A DNA stretch of 63,495 nt from Mesorhizobium sp. J18. GTDB lineage: Bacteria; Pseudomonadota; Alphaproteobacteria; Rhizobiales; Rhizobiaceae. The DNA is taken from positions 13,008 to 76,502 of the forward strand of contig NZ_VLJP01000012.1 of assembly GCF_007829525.1 (NCBI RefSeq), written 5' to 3'. Below the pieces are notes generated by a model. That model saw nothing but the letters and a program-made list of their open reading frames with translations, was not told the origin of the DNA and ran no database searches. This document shows, piece by piece, positions 38,606-47,838 of the stretch. Numbering within the stretch: position 1 is the first letter of the stretch; every line of letters begins with the position of its first letter. Position numbers and translations under genes: made by a program.

Positions 38606-39205
38606 ATGCCGCGACTTTTCACCGCCCTCGAGATTCCCCGCGACGCCGCTCTTTCTCTCTCGCTCCTGCGTGGCGGCCTTCCCGGCGCCCGCTGGATCGA
38701 TGTCGAGAACTATCATCTCACCCTGCGCTTCATAGGCGATGTCGAAGGCCATGTGGCCGACGAGATCGCCAATGCGCTCGACCGGGTGCGGCGGCCGTCT
38801 TTCCAGCTCGAGCTTTCCGGCGTCGGAGCCTTCGGGCAGAAGAAGCCGCATGCCGTCTGGGCCGGCGTGGCGACCTCGCCTGATCTGAACGCATTGCAGG
38901 CGGAAATCGAGCGCATCTGCCAGCGCCTCGGCCTGCCCGCCGACCCGCGCAAGTTCATCCCCCATGTCACATTGGCCCGGCTTCGCAACAGCAGCCCTGC
39001 CGACGTGGCGAACTATCTGTCCGCGCGCGGCAATTTCTCGGCGGCTCCCTTCGGAGTCGGCCGTTTCGTGCTCATGTCGTCGAAGGATTCCGTCGGTGGC
39101 GGACCTTACATTATCGAGGAAGCCTGGCCGCTCGCAGGATCGGGGAATGTCCGGCATGGCGGCTTTGCAGCCACCTGGCCGCAGGCCTTTCCGTATTTGC
39201 GCTAA
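38606..39205 (+). CDS. thpR: RNA 2',3'-cyclic phosphodiesterase ThpR
   Basis: This 199-residue 2H phosphoesterase has two catalytic HxT motifs: HLTLRF near residue 38 and HVTLAR near residue 123. The LigT/ThpR group opens 2',3'-cyclic phosphate RNA ends and has weak 2'-5' ligase activity. The ATG at 38606 has a strong GAGGAGGT ribosome site seven bases upstream, preferred over an earlier in-frame codon. It lies downstream of the TesA-like gene and upstream of a DUF1232 gene on the same strand. Confidence 0.92.
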   Translation: MPRLFTALEIPRDAALSLSLLRGGLPGARWIDVENYHLTLRFIGDVEGHVADEIANALDRVRRPSFQLELSGVGAFGQKKPHAVWAGVATSPDLNALQAEIERICQRLGLPADPRKFIPHVTLARLRNSSPADVANYLSARGNFSAAPFGVGRFVLMSSKDSVGGGPYIIEEAWPLAGSGNVRHGGFAATWPQAFPYLR

Positions 39206-39310
39206 GAGCGCCAGAGGCTCGCCGCATTCGTGGATGGATCTGCGTGGTTTGCGGTTGCAATCCTTGCAAAGCCGCAAAGTTCCCCCCACATTTTCCGGGC
39301 AAGGAGCGAC

Positions 39311-39688
39311 ATGCCCATGGAAGACGTCAAGATCGGCGAAATCCTCGAACCCGTTGGCAAAGAGGAAAATGAGAGCCGCGAACAACGCGTGCGCCGTAAG
39401 TTCTGGAGCACCGCCAAGCGGGCCGCACGGCAGATCCCTTTCATGGAGGATGTCGTCGCCGGTTATTACTGCGCCCTTGATCGCGACACGCCATTCCGCG
39501 TCCGGGGCATGCTGCTTGCCGCATTGGCCTATTTCGTGCTGCCCATCGACACCATACCCGATCTTTTCGCCGGCATTGGCTTTACCGACGACATGGCTGT
39601 CCTGATGGCAGCGCTGGCAGCGGTTCGGGCTCACATCACGCCGGCGCACCGCTTGGCAGCAAAACAGGCTTTGGAGAGCGAGGACTGA
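39311..39688 (+). CDS. DUF1232 (YkvA-like) membrane protein
   Basis: This 125-residue protein has the DUF1232 core (RVRGMLLAALAYFVLPIDTI, then PDLFAGIGFTDDMAVLMAALAA), with one or two hydrophobic segments and a C-terminal alanine-rich helix. YkvA-type proteins are membrane-associated and of unknown function. The ATG at 39311 has GGAG five bases upstream; a second ATG at 39317 is also possible. It follows thpR by about 105 bases. Confidence 0.85.
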   Translation: MPMEDVKIGEILEPVGKEENESREQRVRRKFWSTAKRAARQIPFMEDVVAGYYCALDRDTPFRVRGMLLAALAYFVLPIDTIPDLFAGIGFTDDMAVLMAALAAVRAHITPAHRLAAKQALESED

Positions 39689-39944
39689 AGCTGGCCTGTT
39701 ACCAGCACCTGAAGCGGTCCGCGGCTGGCCGTACCCAGCACGCCAAAATCAAACGGCGCCCAAGTCAAATTCTTGCCTTTTTCGTCCGCTTTCAACCCTT
39801 CAGGCGATCTGCGGGTGGGGTGTCCGCGCATCGGGTCGTCCATGGGTTACAGGGTAGTCTTGTCTTCAAGCTTCACCCTTTGATAACCCAAATTAAATAA
39901 AAATGAAGCGATCGCGTCCGCAGGCGGTCGCCCGCGGGTTTCAC

Positions 39945-40472
39945 ATGACACCAAGCAGAACGGTCAGAACGATGCGTGGACTGATTAAGACCATATCCCT
40001 TTTCTTTGCGGTTGCGGCGGCGACGCCGGTATTCGCGCAGGCCACGGCGGTAGGCCAGTACCGCGACTGGGGAACCTACAGCTACCAGAGCAACAACGGC
40101 AAGGTATGCTATGTCATGAGCGTTCCGAAGCAGAAGGAGCCGTCGAGTCTGGACCATGGCGACATCTTCTTTTTCGTCAGTCAGAAGCCCGGCCAGAATA
40201 TCGCCTATGAGCCGCAGTTCATCGCTTCCTATGATTTCCAGGCCAATTCGAAGGTGACGGTCAGCGTCGGCGGTCGTAACTTCTCCATGTTCACGCAAGG
40301 CAAATCGGCATGGCTGGAGAATGCAGCCGAGGAACCACAACTCGTCACCGCTATGAAGTCCGGCTCCGACATGAAGGTCGCGGCCGTTTCGGGGCGCGGA
40401 AACAGCACGAATTACACTTTTTCTCTGCTCGGCCTCACCGCAGCTCTTGATTCCATTGCGAGCTGCAAATAG
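39945..40472 (+). CDS. IalB-like invasion-associated locus B family protein
   Basis: This periplasmic protein of the IalB family (first described in Bartonella invasion) is present in most Rhizobiales. After a signal peptide (MRGLIKTISLFFAVAAATPV, cleavage near VFAQ), the mature part has YRDWGTYSYQSNNGKVCYVMS and ends in IASCK, with Cys at each end likely forming a disulfide. Three in-frame ATGs compete (39903, 39945, 39972); none has a good ribosome site, and 39972 gives the shortest signal peptide. Role outside pathogens is unknown. Confidence 0.85.
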   Translation: MTPSRTVRTMRGLIKTISLFFAVAAATPVFAQATAVGQYRDWGTYSYQSNNGKVCYVMSVPKQKEPSSLDHGDIFFFVSQKPGQNIAYEPQFIASYDFQANSKVTVSVGGRNFSMFTQGKSAWLENAAEEPQLVTAMKSGSDMKVAAVSGRGNSTNYTFSLLGLTAALDSIASCK

Positions 40473-40580
40473 CTGACGTGAACCAACCGGGCGTGACCGC
40501 GCTATCCGCCCGTGATATTGATGGTCGAGGATTCCGGGCGGCGTTTGCCGCCCGAACCGCTTTGAAAGAACCAGCAGAAG

Positions 40581-41813
40581 ATGAGCCTTTCGTTCGACAT
40601 AACGGATCCGGCGACGCGTACGCGTCTGCGTCCGGCCGCTGCGGCGGCCGAAAAGCGCCCGTTGATCGGCCTGTCGCGTGAGGAACTCGGCGAGGCGCTG
40701 GCGTCGATCGGCGTGCCGGAACGGCAGGTGCGGATGCGGGTCCAGCAGCTTTGGCATTGGCTCTATGTGCGCGGTGTCGCCGATTTCAGCCTGATGTTCA
40801 ATATTTCCAAAGATCTGCGGGCTGAACTCGACGCGAATTTTACCATCGCGCGGCCTGAGATCGTCGAGGAGCAGGTCTCCAATGACGGCACGCGCAAATG
40901 GCTCTTCCGCTTTCCTCCGCGTGGCGCCGGGCGCCCCGTAGAAATCGAGACGGTCTACATTCCCGAGGAGGGACGCGGCACGCTCTGCATTTCGAGCCAG
41001 GTCGGCTGCACGCTGACCTGTTCCTTCTGTCATACGGGAACGCAGAAGCTGGTACGCAATCTGACGGCAGGCGAAATCCTCGACCAGTTGCTCACCGCGC
41101 GCGAGCGGCTGGGAGACTTTCCCGACGCCGCCACGCCGGATGGCGCCATCGTGCCCGCGGAAGGTCGCAAGATCACCAACATCGTCATGATGGGGATGGG
41201 CGAGCCGCTCTACAATTTCGAGAATGTGAAGAAGGCGCTGCTGATCGCCTCGGATGGCGAGGGCCTGTCGCTGTCGAAGCGCCGCATCACTTTGTCGACC
41301 TCGGGCGTCGTGCCGGAAATCTACCGCACTGGTGAGGAGATCGGCGTCATGCTGGCTATCTCGCTTCACGCGGTACGCGACGATCTGCGTGACATGTTGG
41401 TGCCGATCAACAAGAAATATCCGCTCAAGGAACTGCTTGACGCCTGCCGCGCCTATCCGGGCCTGTCGAACGCCAAGCGCATCACTTTCGAATATGTGAT
41501 GCTGAAGGACGTTAACGACTCCCCTGAGGACGCCAAGGAACTCGTACGCCTGCTCAAAGGCATCCCGGCCAAGATCAATCTGATACCGTTCAATCCTTGG
41601 CCCGGATCGAACTACCAGTGCTCGGATTGGGAGACGATAGAGAAGTTTGCCGACTATGTGAATCAGGCGGGCTACGCATCGCCGATCCGCACCCCGCGCG
41701 GTCGCGACATCCTGGCGGCCTGCGGTCAGCTCAAGTCGGAATCGGAGCGTCTCAAGAAATCGGAGCGGCTGGCGCTTGAAGCGATGATGATTGCGGGGCA
41801 CGGCGAGGCTTGA
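40581..41813 (+). CDS. rlmN: Dual-specificity 23S rRNA/tRNA m2A methyltransferase RlmN
   Basis: This 410-residue radical-SAM enzyme methylates C2 of A2503 in 23S rRNA and A37 in some tRNAs. The iron-sulfur motif [11 protein letters not shown] is near residue 147. GMGEPLYNF is the GGE-like motif, and the methyl-carrying and resolving Cys region at the C-terminus is [15 protein letters not shown]. An N-terminal HhH-like domain precedes the barrel ([18 protein letters not shown]). Length is normal. The TGA overlaps a TTG start of the next membrane-protein gene (TTGA), suggesting coupling. Confidence 0.97.
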   Translation: MSLSFDITDPATRTRLRPAAAAAEKRPLIGLSREELGEALASIGVPERQVRMRVQQLWHWLYVRGVADFSLMFNISKDLRAELDANFTIARPEIVEEQVSNDGTRKWLFRFPPRGAGRPVEIETVYIPEEGRGTLCISSQVGCTLTCSFCHTGTQKLVRNLTAGEILDQLLTARERLGDFPDAATPDGAIVPAEGRKITNIVMMGMGEPLYNFENVKKALLIASDGEGLSLSKRRITLSTSGVVPEIYRTGEEIGVMLAISLHAVRDDLRDMLVPINKKYPLKELLDACRAYPGLSNAKRITFEYVMLKDVNDSPEDAKELVRLLKGIPAKINLIPFNPWPGSNYQCSDWETIEKFADYVNQAGYASPIRTPRGRDILAACGQLKSESERLKKSERLALEAMMIAGHGEA

Positions 41814-42271
41814 GCGATCTTCTCGCCTGTCTCGGCCGGTTCTTCATGATCGTGTTCGGCTTCCTTGCCGCGATACTGTCAGCAAGCCTGTTCATCAATC
41901 TTCTCGTCATCTCGGCCTTTCGATTCGATGCCGAGCAACTGCCGGACGCGCTTGCCGGCGGCCTCTATGTCGGGGTTCCCTTGCTTGCGGTCTTCGTTGG
42001 CTATCTTGCCTTCTGGCCGGCTGCGGCCGTTATCGTCGCGCTGGAGATCTTCGCCAGGCGCGACTGGCTCTTCCATGCGCTCGGCGGCGGGGTGGTCGGG
42101 CTCGTCGTGTCAGGTTACTTCTGGCTGGAGCCTCAGGAAAACGCGTTTTCCGACGCGGCTCTTATCCTTGCTCTGATTGCCGCCGGCATGGTCGGCGGCA
42201 TCGCCTACTGGATGGTTGCTGGTCGCTCGGCCGGCAGATGGCTGCAAAGATCTCCGACGTCGGAAGAATGA
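41810..42271 (+). CDS. Small polytopic membrane protein, unknown
   Basis: This 153-residue protein has four hydrophobic segments (about residues 8-35, 48-75, 85-105 and 115-138) and a short basic C-terminus. No known family motif is recognised. The start is taken as TTG at 41810, which overlaps the rlmN TGA. The ribosome site is poor, and an internal ATG at 41846 is the alternative. Composition is like its neighbours. The coding call rests on the frame, hydrophobic pattern and position. Confidence 0.6.
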   Translation: MSDLLACLGRFFMIVFGFLAAILSASLFINLLVISAFRFDAEQLPDALAGGLYVGVPLLAVFVGYLAFWPAAAVIVALEIFARRDWLFHALGGGVVGLVVSGYFWLEPQENAFSDAALILALIAAGMVGGIAYWMVAGRSAGRWLQRSPTSEE

Positions 42272-42272
42272 A

Positions 42273-42914
42273 TCAGCGCGCCTGTGCTGTAAGGATTTTC
42301 AGCGCAAAGGCGGAGAAGATACCCGCGAACAGATAGTCGACGATCCTCGTCACCTTCGGGCTCTTACGCAGAAGGCGGGCAAAGCCGTCCGCAGCGATGA
42401 CCATGGGCGCTGTGATCGGCAGTGCCAGCGGGATGAACAGCAGCCCGAGGAAAAACAGCTTCTGCGGCGCATATGGATCAGTGGGCGAGACGAATTGCGG
42501 CAGGAAGGTCATGAAGAAGAGGATGATCTTCGGGTTGAGCAGGTTGATGCCGAGACCTTTGGCCCAGTTGCGGAAAAGCGAGTGCCCGCCCCCGGCCTGT
42601 TTTTCCGGCGAGAATGCCGAACCGTGGCGCAGGGCCTGCCAGGCAAGCCAGATGAGATAGCCTGCGCCCGCGACCTTGAGCACGAGAAAGGCTTCCGGCG
42701 AAGCGACGATGAGGGCGGAGAGGCCAAGCGCAACCATCGTGGTGTGGACGAGTATCCCGGTCATGGCGCCGAACATGCAGGCAAAGCCCGCGGCACGTCC
42801 CTGGCTCAGCGCGCGGCCCACGAAAAGCGTCATGTCAGGCCCCGGTGTGATCGAGAGCACGAAGGTCGCGACAGCAAATTGCAGCAGCGTGGCGAGGTCG
42901 GGAATGAATGGCAT
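42273..42914 (-). CDS. LysE/RhtB family amino-acid exporter
   Basis: This 213-residue inner-membrane protein has six hydrophobic segments. Hallmarks are the N-terminal LSITPGPDMTLFVGRALSQGRAAG and the central LNPKIILFFMTFLPQFV. Homologs export amino acids or homoserine lactones using the proton gradient. The ATG at 42914 (MPFIPDL) has GGAAG upstream and matches family starts; the longer frame does not. It is convergent with the membrane-protein gene on the plus strand. Confidence 0.92.
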   Translation of the reverse strand: MPFIPDLATLLQFAVATFVLSITPGPDMTLFVGRALSQGRAAGFACMFGAMTGILVHTTMVALGLSALIVASPEAFLVLKVAGAGYLIWLAWQALRHGSAFSPEKQAGGGHSLFRNWAKGLGINLLNPKIILFFMTFLPQFVSPTDPYAPQKLFFLGLLFIPLALPITAPMVIAADGFARLLRKSPKVTRIVDYLFAGIFSAFALKILTAQAR

Positions 42915-42980
42915 GGTAGCTTCCGTGAAATGCTTTGGGAAACTACTATAGACCGGACCTTCAGCCAAGCCGTCGCAACG

Positions 42981-43166
42981 TCACTGCGATCGTCCGTTTC
43001 CGTTCTTGCGGTTGAAGCGCAGTTCCAGAGCGAAATCGAAAGCCGCCATCAGAATCACGATGCAAAGCACCGTGATCAGGGCAGCGTCCGGCACTTTCTG
43101 GATGAGGGGTATGAAATACGCGGCCAACCCCAACAGGGCAATCACGGCCAGAATTACATCGACCAT
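42981..43166 (-). CDS. Small two-segment membrane protein overlapping the amidase end
   Basis: This 61-residue protein has two hydrophobic segments (about 3-20 and 28-46) joined by a short loop (IPLIQKVPDAA) and a basic tail (RFNRKNGNGR). The ATG at 43166 lies inside the last codons of the amidase gene, overlapping by 13 bases, with AGGGA upstream. No family is recognised. The tight overlap and hydrophobic profile support a real gene that ends the TRAP-amidase operon; chance cannot be excluded. Confidence 0.55.
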   Translation of the reverse strand: MVDVILAVIALLGLAAYFIPLIQKVPDAALITVLCIVILMAAFDFALELRFNRKNGNGRSQ

Positions 43167-44557
43167 TGTTGTTGTTCCCTAGGTTCCTCATGCGGCACCG
43201 TGCCTGCCGCTTCCTGTCTGAGTGTGCCGACAAGCCACCGTGCGGTGCGCAGGAGCCGGGCATCGTCACCGCGCCGGCCTACCAGTTGGACGCCGATCGG
43301 CAATCCGCTGCTGCCGCTTAAAAGCGGGAGCGTAACGGCGGGTACGCCGCAAAATGTCCATAGCGTTGCGAAGACAGGGCTGCCGGTCGTCTCCAGGCCG
43401 ATTGGGGCTTCTCCCGTCGCCGCCGGCGTAACAATCGCGTCGAACCGTTCGAACAGGCGATCGAGGGCCGCATTCAGAACCTCGATCCAGTCATGCGCCA
43501 GCGCATAATCGACAGCCAGCACGCGCCGGCCTTCTGCGATCATGCCGGCTAGCGTCGTGCTCAGTTGCTCCCGCCCATATTCGTAGTAGCTTGCAAAACT
43601 CTTTGCGATGTCGGCCAGCATGATGGCTTTATGCATGTCATGCGCCCGCGCGAAGGGTTCGGGCAGGTCGACGCTGTCCATCGCGTTACCAAGGGCCGCG
43701 GACAGCTCCTCGAAGCCCGCCTTCACATCCTCGTCGGCTTCGTCCCACACCGAGGTACGCACCAGCGCCAGATTGGGCCGCAGCGGCGGCGGCGAATTGG
43801 CAATTGCGGCCAGCCGCGGCGGAGCCGATGGTTGCATTGCTCTGTCCTGCGGGTCGAAATCGGCCAGCACGTCGCCAAGGAGAACGGCGTCTTCGACATT
43901 GCGCGCAAAGAGCCCTACCGTGTCCAGCGTCGGTGATTGCGACAGGATGCCGCTGCGTGAAACGAGTCCGCGCGAGGGCTTGTAGCCGACGATGCCGCAA
44001 TAGGAGGCTGGGCGGATGATGGAGCCGTTGGTTTGCGTTCCCACCGCAAGTGGTGCCAGATGTGCCGCCACCGCCGCAGCCGAACCCGATGATGAGCCGC
44101 CTGGCGTACGGCCCGGATCGTGCGGGTTGCGGGTCTTGCCCGGATGATAGACCGCCAGCTCGGTCGTCACCGTCTTGCCAAGAATCACCGCTCCGGCCTG
44201 ACGCAGGCGGGAGACGATGAAAGCGTCCGTTCCTGGCATCCGGCCGGCATCAAGCATTGTGCCATTCTCGCAAGGCAGCCCGCGCACGTCGATGATGTCC
44301 TTGATGCCGATCGGGACTCCATGCAGCGGACCGACCGCGCGCCCGGTCGAGCGATGCAGATCGAGCGCCCGCGCCTGCCTGAGAGCATAGTCAGCGTCGA
44401 CATGCGCCCAGGCGCCCAGTGCCTCATCCTCATCGGCGATGCGGTCGAGGAAGGCTTGCGTGACCGCCTCCGCCTTCACGGCGCCGCGCCCAACCATATC
44501 GGCGAGCGCCGTGGCGCCAAGCTCCGTGAATTTCCGGTCAGGCTTCCTGATGGTCAT
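43154..44557 (-). CDS. Amidase signature family hydrolase
   Basis: This 467-residue amidase has the Ser-cisSer-Lys triad. Lys is in GIKDIIDVRG, the Gly/Ser-rich stretch is GRTPGGSSSGSAAAVAAHL with the cis-Ser and nucleophile Ser, and the C-terminal core follows. It is related to GatA but lacks gatB and gatC neighbours, so it is a stand-alone amide hydrolase. It starts 3 bases after the TRAP large permease stop, so the imported substrate may be an amide. The exact substrate is not deducible. Confidence 0.9.
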   Translation of the reverse strand: MTIRKPDRKFTELGATALADMVGRGAVKAEAVTQAFLDRIADEDEALGAWAHVDADYALRQARALDLHRSTGRAVGPLHGVPIGIKDIIDVRGLPCENGTMLDAGRMPGTDAFIVSRLRQAGAVILGKTVTTELAVYHPGKTRNPHDPGRTPGGSSSGSAAAVAAHLAPLAVGTQTNGSIIRPASYCGIVGYKPSRGLVSRSGILSQSPTLDTVGLFARNVEDAVLLGDVLADFDPQDRAMQPSAPPRLAAIANSPPPLRPNLALVRTSVWDEADEDVKAGFEELSAALGNAMDSVDLPEPFARAHDMHKAIMLADIAKSFASYYEYGREQLSTTLAGMIAEGRRVLAVDYALAHDWIEVLNAALDRLFERFDAIVTPAATGEAPIGLETTGSPVFATLWTFCGVPAVTLPLLSGSSGLPIGVQLVGRRGDDARLLRTARWLVGTLRQEAAGTVPHEEPREQQQWSM

Positions 44558-44560
44558 TTC

Positions 44561-45982
44561 CTACCTGCCGTAGATCAGGTTCGGTAGCCAGTAGATTGCA
44601 CTGTCGAAATTATAAACGACCACCATGGTGAGCAGGACCATCACAAGATAGGGCATCACTCCGGTGAATATCTGCACCAGGGTTACATGCGGCGGTGCAA
44701 TGCCCTTGAGATAGTAGGCGGCCATGGCCATTGGCGGCGACATGAACGAGGTCTGCAGGTTGAGTGCGATCAGGATGCCGAAAAACAGCGGATCGATGTC
44801 GTAGACGCTCAATAAGGGCAGAAAGATCGGAACGAAGATGATGATGATCTCGCTCCATTCGAGCGGCCAGCCGAGCAGGAAGATGATGAGCTGCGCCAGA
44901 AGCAGGAAGGTCAGTGGCGAAAGCTCTAGCCCGACGACGAATTCCGCTATCAGATCTTCGCCGCCGAGATAGGAGAAGACCGAGGCGAAGGTCCAGGAGC
45001 CGACGAAAAGCCAGCAGACCATCGCCGAGGTACGGACGGTCAGATAGACGGATTCCTTCAATCGCTCCCAGGTCAAGGCTCCATAAGCCGCGGCCAGTAG
45101 GAGGCCGCCAAGCGCGCCAATGGCCGCTGCTTCGGAAGGCGTGGCCAGGCCGAAGACAATGGCGCCGAGCACGGCCATGATCAGGACCGCCAATGGGGCG
45201 AAGGACGTGAGCAGCATCCACGCGACGTTCATGAACGAAACATCGCCTATTTCCTCGCGGCTCGGCTTTGGCGCGAGAGACGGATTCAACCAGGCCCGCC
45301 CGATAACATAGATGACGTAGAATCCAGCCAGCATGAAACCGGGAACGAACGCCGCCGCATAGAGCTGAACCACCGACACCCCGGACGTTGCGGCATAGAC
45401 GATCAGCATGATGGAAGGCGGGATCAGGATGCCAAGGCAGCCGCCAGCGCAGATGACGCCCGAGGCCAACGGGATATCGTAGCGCGCCTTCAGCATCGCC
45501 GGATAGGCCAGCAGCCCCATCAAGGTGACGACTGCCCCGACTATACCGGTCGCCGTGGCGAAGAGGGCGCAGGTGATCAAGGCGGCTACCGCCATGGAGC
45601 CAGGTAGATGACGGGTGGCGATGTTGAGGGTGGAGAAGAGGCGCCCGATGATGTTCGACCGCTCGACGATATAACCCATGAAAAGAAACAGCGGCACCGC
45701 AGTCAGGGCGTCATTCGCCATGACGGAAAAAGTCTGGTTCACGAGAAGGTCGAATATGCGATTGGTGCCCAGGCCTTGAATCCAGGCCAGCAGGGTGTCC
45801 AAGGCTCCAGGACTTTCCCCTGCCAGCCGTTCGACGGTTCGGCCTATCCGCGCCCAGTCGAAATACGCATAGTAGCCAAAGGCGACCGCCATCCCCATCA
45901 GGGTAAAAGCGATTGGAAAGCCGAGCATGATCAGGAAGATGAACGAACCCAGCATCAGCAGGGCGACTTGGGGATCGGTCAT
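44561..45982 (-). CDS. TRAP transporter large permease (DctM type)
   Basis: This 473-residue protein has about 12 hydrophobic segments and the DctM features GVICAGGCLGILIPPSIMLIVYA and LATPSEAAAIGALGGLL. It forms the sodium-coupled translocation channel with DctQ. Its ATG overlaps the DctQ stop by ATGA (45982-45979). It lies between the small permease and the amidase in a minus-strand operon. Transport specificity is set by the periplasmic receptor encoded upstream. Confidence 0.95.
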   Translation of the reverse strand: MTDPQVALLMLGSFIFLIMLGFPIAFTLMGMAVAFGYYAYFDWARIGRTVERLAGESPGALDTLLAWIQGLGTNRIFDLLVNQTFSVMANDALTAVPLFLFMGYIVERSNIIGRLFSTLNIATRHLPGSMAVAALITCALFATATGIVGAVVTLMGLLAYPAMLKARYDIPLASGVICAGGCLGILIPPSIMLIVYAATSGVSVVQLYAAAFVPGFMLAGFYVIYVIGRAWLNPSLAPKPSREEIGDVSFMNVAWMLLTSFAPLAVLIMAVLGAIVFGLATPSEAAAIGALGGLLLAAAYGALTWERLKESVYLTVRTSAMVCWLFVGSWTFASVFSYLGGEDLIAEFVVGLELSPLTFLLLAQLIIFLLGWPLEWSEIIIIFVPIFLPLLSVYDIDPLFFGILIALNLQTSFMSPPMAMAAYYLKGIAPPHVTLVQIFTGVMPYLVMVLLTMVVVYNFDSAIYWLPNLIYGR

Positions 45983-46620
45983 CGTCCGCCGTCCTTTCCA
46001 GATTGTACATTACCGGGATCGATAAGGTCGTCGGCTTCCGAGCCATGCCCGAGCACGCCCTGTTCATGCTCGCGTATCAGCACTTCCTCAAGCTCCTCCA
46101 CGTCGGCCAGATGCCTCGGCCATGCGCCGGTGCGGATACAGACGATGCAGCGCATGACCTGTGCTATGCCTTGCAGGAACAGGATGGCGCCCGCGGCAAC
46201 AATGATCGTCTTGAACTGGTAGATCGGGATATTGGCCGGGCTGAAGGTGCTTACTTCGAGATATCGCCAGGATCGGGAAGCATAACGCCAGCCGGCGAAG
46301 ATCAATGCAAGCACGCCAGGAAAGAAGAAGAGGAAATAGAGAACAAGTTCCACCGTGGCCTGGGTTTGCGGTCGCCAGAGCCGGTAGAGGAAATCCGCCC
46401 GCACATGTCCGTCCCGCGACAGCGTGTAGGCTCCGGCCATCATGAATAGCCCGCCATACATGATATATGTGACGTCGAAGGCCCAGCTCGTCGGGTGGCG
46501 CATCACATAGCGCATGAAGACCTCGTAGCTGACGCCGAGCGTCATCGCCAGAATCAGCCAGGCAAAGGCCTTGCCGAACCAGCTCGACACCTTGTCGATG
46601 AAAAATATGGTGTTAAGCAT
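45979..46620 (-). CDS. TRAP transporter small permease (DctQ type)
   Basis: This 213-residue protein has four hydrophobic segments and conserved DctQ features (EVFMRYVMRHPTSWAFDVTY, then DGHVRADFLYRL). The C-terminal region is extended and acidic (ELEEVLIREHEQGV). It supports the large permease. The ATG at 46620 (MLNTIFFIDKV) is preferred; an upstream GTG adds six residues. It overlaps the next gene by four bases. Confidence 0.92.
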   Translation of the reverse strand: MLNTIFFIDKVSSWFGKAFAWLILAMTLGVSYEVFMRYVMRHPTSWAFDVTYIMYGGLFMMAGAYTLSRDGHVRADFLYRLWRPQTQATVELVLYFLFFFPGVLALIFAGWRYASRSWRYLEVSTFSPANIPIYQFKTIIVAAGAILFLQGIAQVMRCIVCIRTGAWPRHLADVEELEEVLIREHEQGVLGHGSEADDLIDPGNVQSGKDGGR

Positions 46621-46710
46621 CCTGCGCGGTCCCCTCACATGCTCTCGGGAGCGGGTGCGACGCCGGCAGCGCCGCGCCCCTGATTGCTCGTTGCGTGCTC
46701 AGGAAGAGCG

Positions 46711-47838
46711 TCAGTAAGTCAGCTTGCCCGGGAAATAGTGGTCGTAGGCGGCCTTGTAGTCGGCCGAATTCATCAGGCTGTAGAATCCGACGCGCTCGGC
46801 CCACGCCTTCTGGCTCTCGACGATACGCTTGAACAGGTCGTCCTCCATCAAGGGCTCGATGACCTTGTCCCAGGCCTCGAGTTGCGCCTCCATGATGGAC
46901 TGCGGCGTGCGCTTCACATTGACGCCCGCATCATCGATGAGAGCCTGGAGGTCCTTCGAATAGTTGTCCATCGCCAGGCCGTAATTGGCGGTGTTGGCTG
47001 CCTCAGCGGCATAGCGCAGGATCGCCTGCAATTCCGGCTCCAGTGAATCAAAACGATCCTTGTTGAAGATCAGTTCGAAGGCTTCGCATGCCTGGTGGTA
47101 GGAGCCGAGCATGTAGTTCTTGACGACATCCTGGGCGCCGAAGCGTCGGTCGGAGGTCGGGTTATTGTATTCGAAGGCATCGATGACCCCACGCTCCATC
47201 GCCGGGACGATCTCGCCGCCGGGAAGCTGTGTTACGGCAAGCCCCATCGCCTGGTTGAGATCGGCCGATAGGCCGACGGTCCGGTATTTGAGGCCCTGAA
47301 TATCCTCGATGGAGGTCGGCTCCCTTGAAAACCATCCGAAGGGCTGTGTCGGCATGGCGAAGGCATAGAAGCCGACGACGTTCAGCCCAAGCACTTCCTG
47401 GACCAGTTCGTTGTAGAGTTCCTGGCCGCCGCCATACTGGAACCAGGCGATGATCTGCGCGCCGTCGATCCCGAAGACCGGCCCCGTGCCGAACAGGGAA
47501 GCGGCCTTGTTCTTGCCGTACCAATAGGCGGAAACGGTATGGGCGGCATCCAGAACGCCGTCGTGGCAGGCATCCTGCACCGAGAAGGCGGCCACGATCG
47601 CTCCGGCGGGCTGCAGGTCGATCTCCAGCCTGCCGCCGGACATCTCGCTGACACGGTCGGCATATTGCTGCGCCATCTCCTGGAAGATGTCGGACACTGG
47701 CCACGAACTCTGCATCGTCAACTTTGTGGTCTGGGCCCGCGATATCTGCGGCATGGCCAAAGTGCCCGCTCCGGCAAGGGCAGCGCCGGTAAGGAATTTG
47801 CGGCGGCCAATGCCGCGTTTCTTATTTTCCTGGGTCAT
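46711..47838 (-). CDS. TRAP substrate-binding protein (DctP type), Tat-exported
   Basis: This 375-residue periplasmic receptor has a twin-arginine signal (IGRRKFLTGAALAGAG, cleavage near SRAQ). The DctP fold has the conserved Arg in GLKYRTVGLS and the ligand-region Glu/Asn in DAFEYNNPTSDRRFG, like TakP-type receptors for 2-keto acids and other carboxylates. Tat export suggests folding in the cytoplasm. It leads the operon, followed after 90 bases by DctQ, DctM, amidase and a small membrane protein. Ligand is not determined; a carboxylate- or amide-bearing organic acid is plausible. Confidence 0.94.
   Translation of the reverse strand: MTQENKKRGIGRRKFLTGAALAGAGTLAMPQISRAQTTKLTMQSSWPVSDIFQEMAQQYADRVSEMSGGRLEIDLQPAGAIVAAFSVQDACHDGVLDAAHTVSAYWYGKNKAASLFGTGPVFGIDGAQIIAWFQYGGGQELYNELVQEVLGLNVVGFYAFAMPTQPFGWFSREPTSIEDIQGLKYRTVGLSADLNQAMGLAVTQLPGGEIVPAMERGVIDAFEYNNPTSDRRFGAQDVVKNYMLGSYHQACEAFELIFNKDRFDSLEPELQAILRYAAEAANTANYGLAMDNYSKDLQALIDDAGVNVKRTPQSIMEAQLEAWDKVIEPLMEDDLFKRIVESQKAWAERVGFYSLMNSADYKAAYDHYFPGKLTY

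Noticed and set aside
38339-39649. 436-codon antisense frame over the TesA-, ThpR- and DUF1232-like genes
   Set aside because: It crosses three plus-strand genes and has no domain.
39631-39843. 70-codon minus-strand frame after the DUF1232 gene
   Set aside because: Overlaps the DUF1232 gene end, lacks a ribosome site and has no recognisable domain.
39873-41801. 642-codon open frame opposite the IalB-like gene and rlmN
   Set aside because: It spans two well-supported genes in antisense with no motif of its own.
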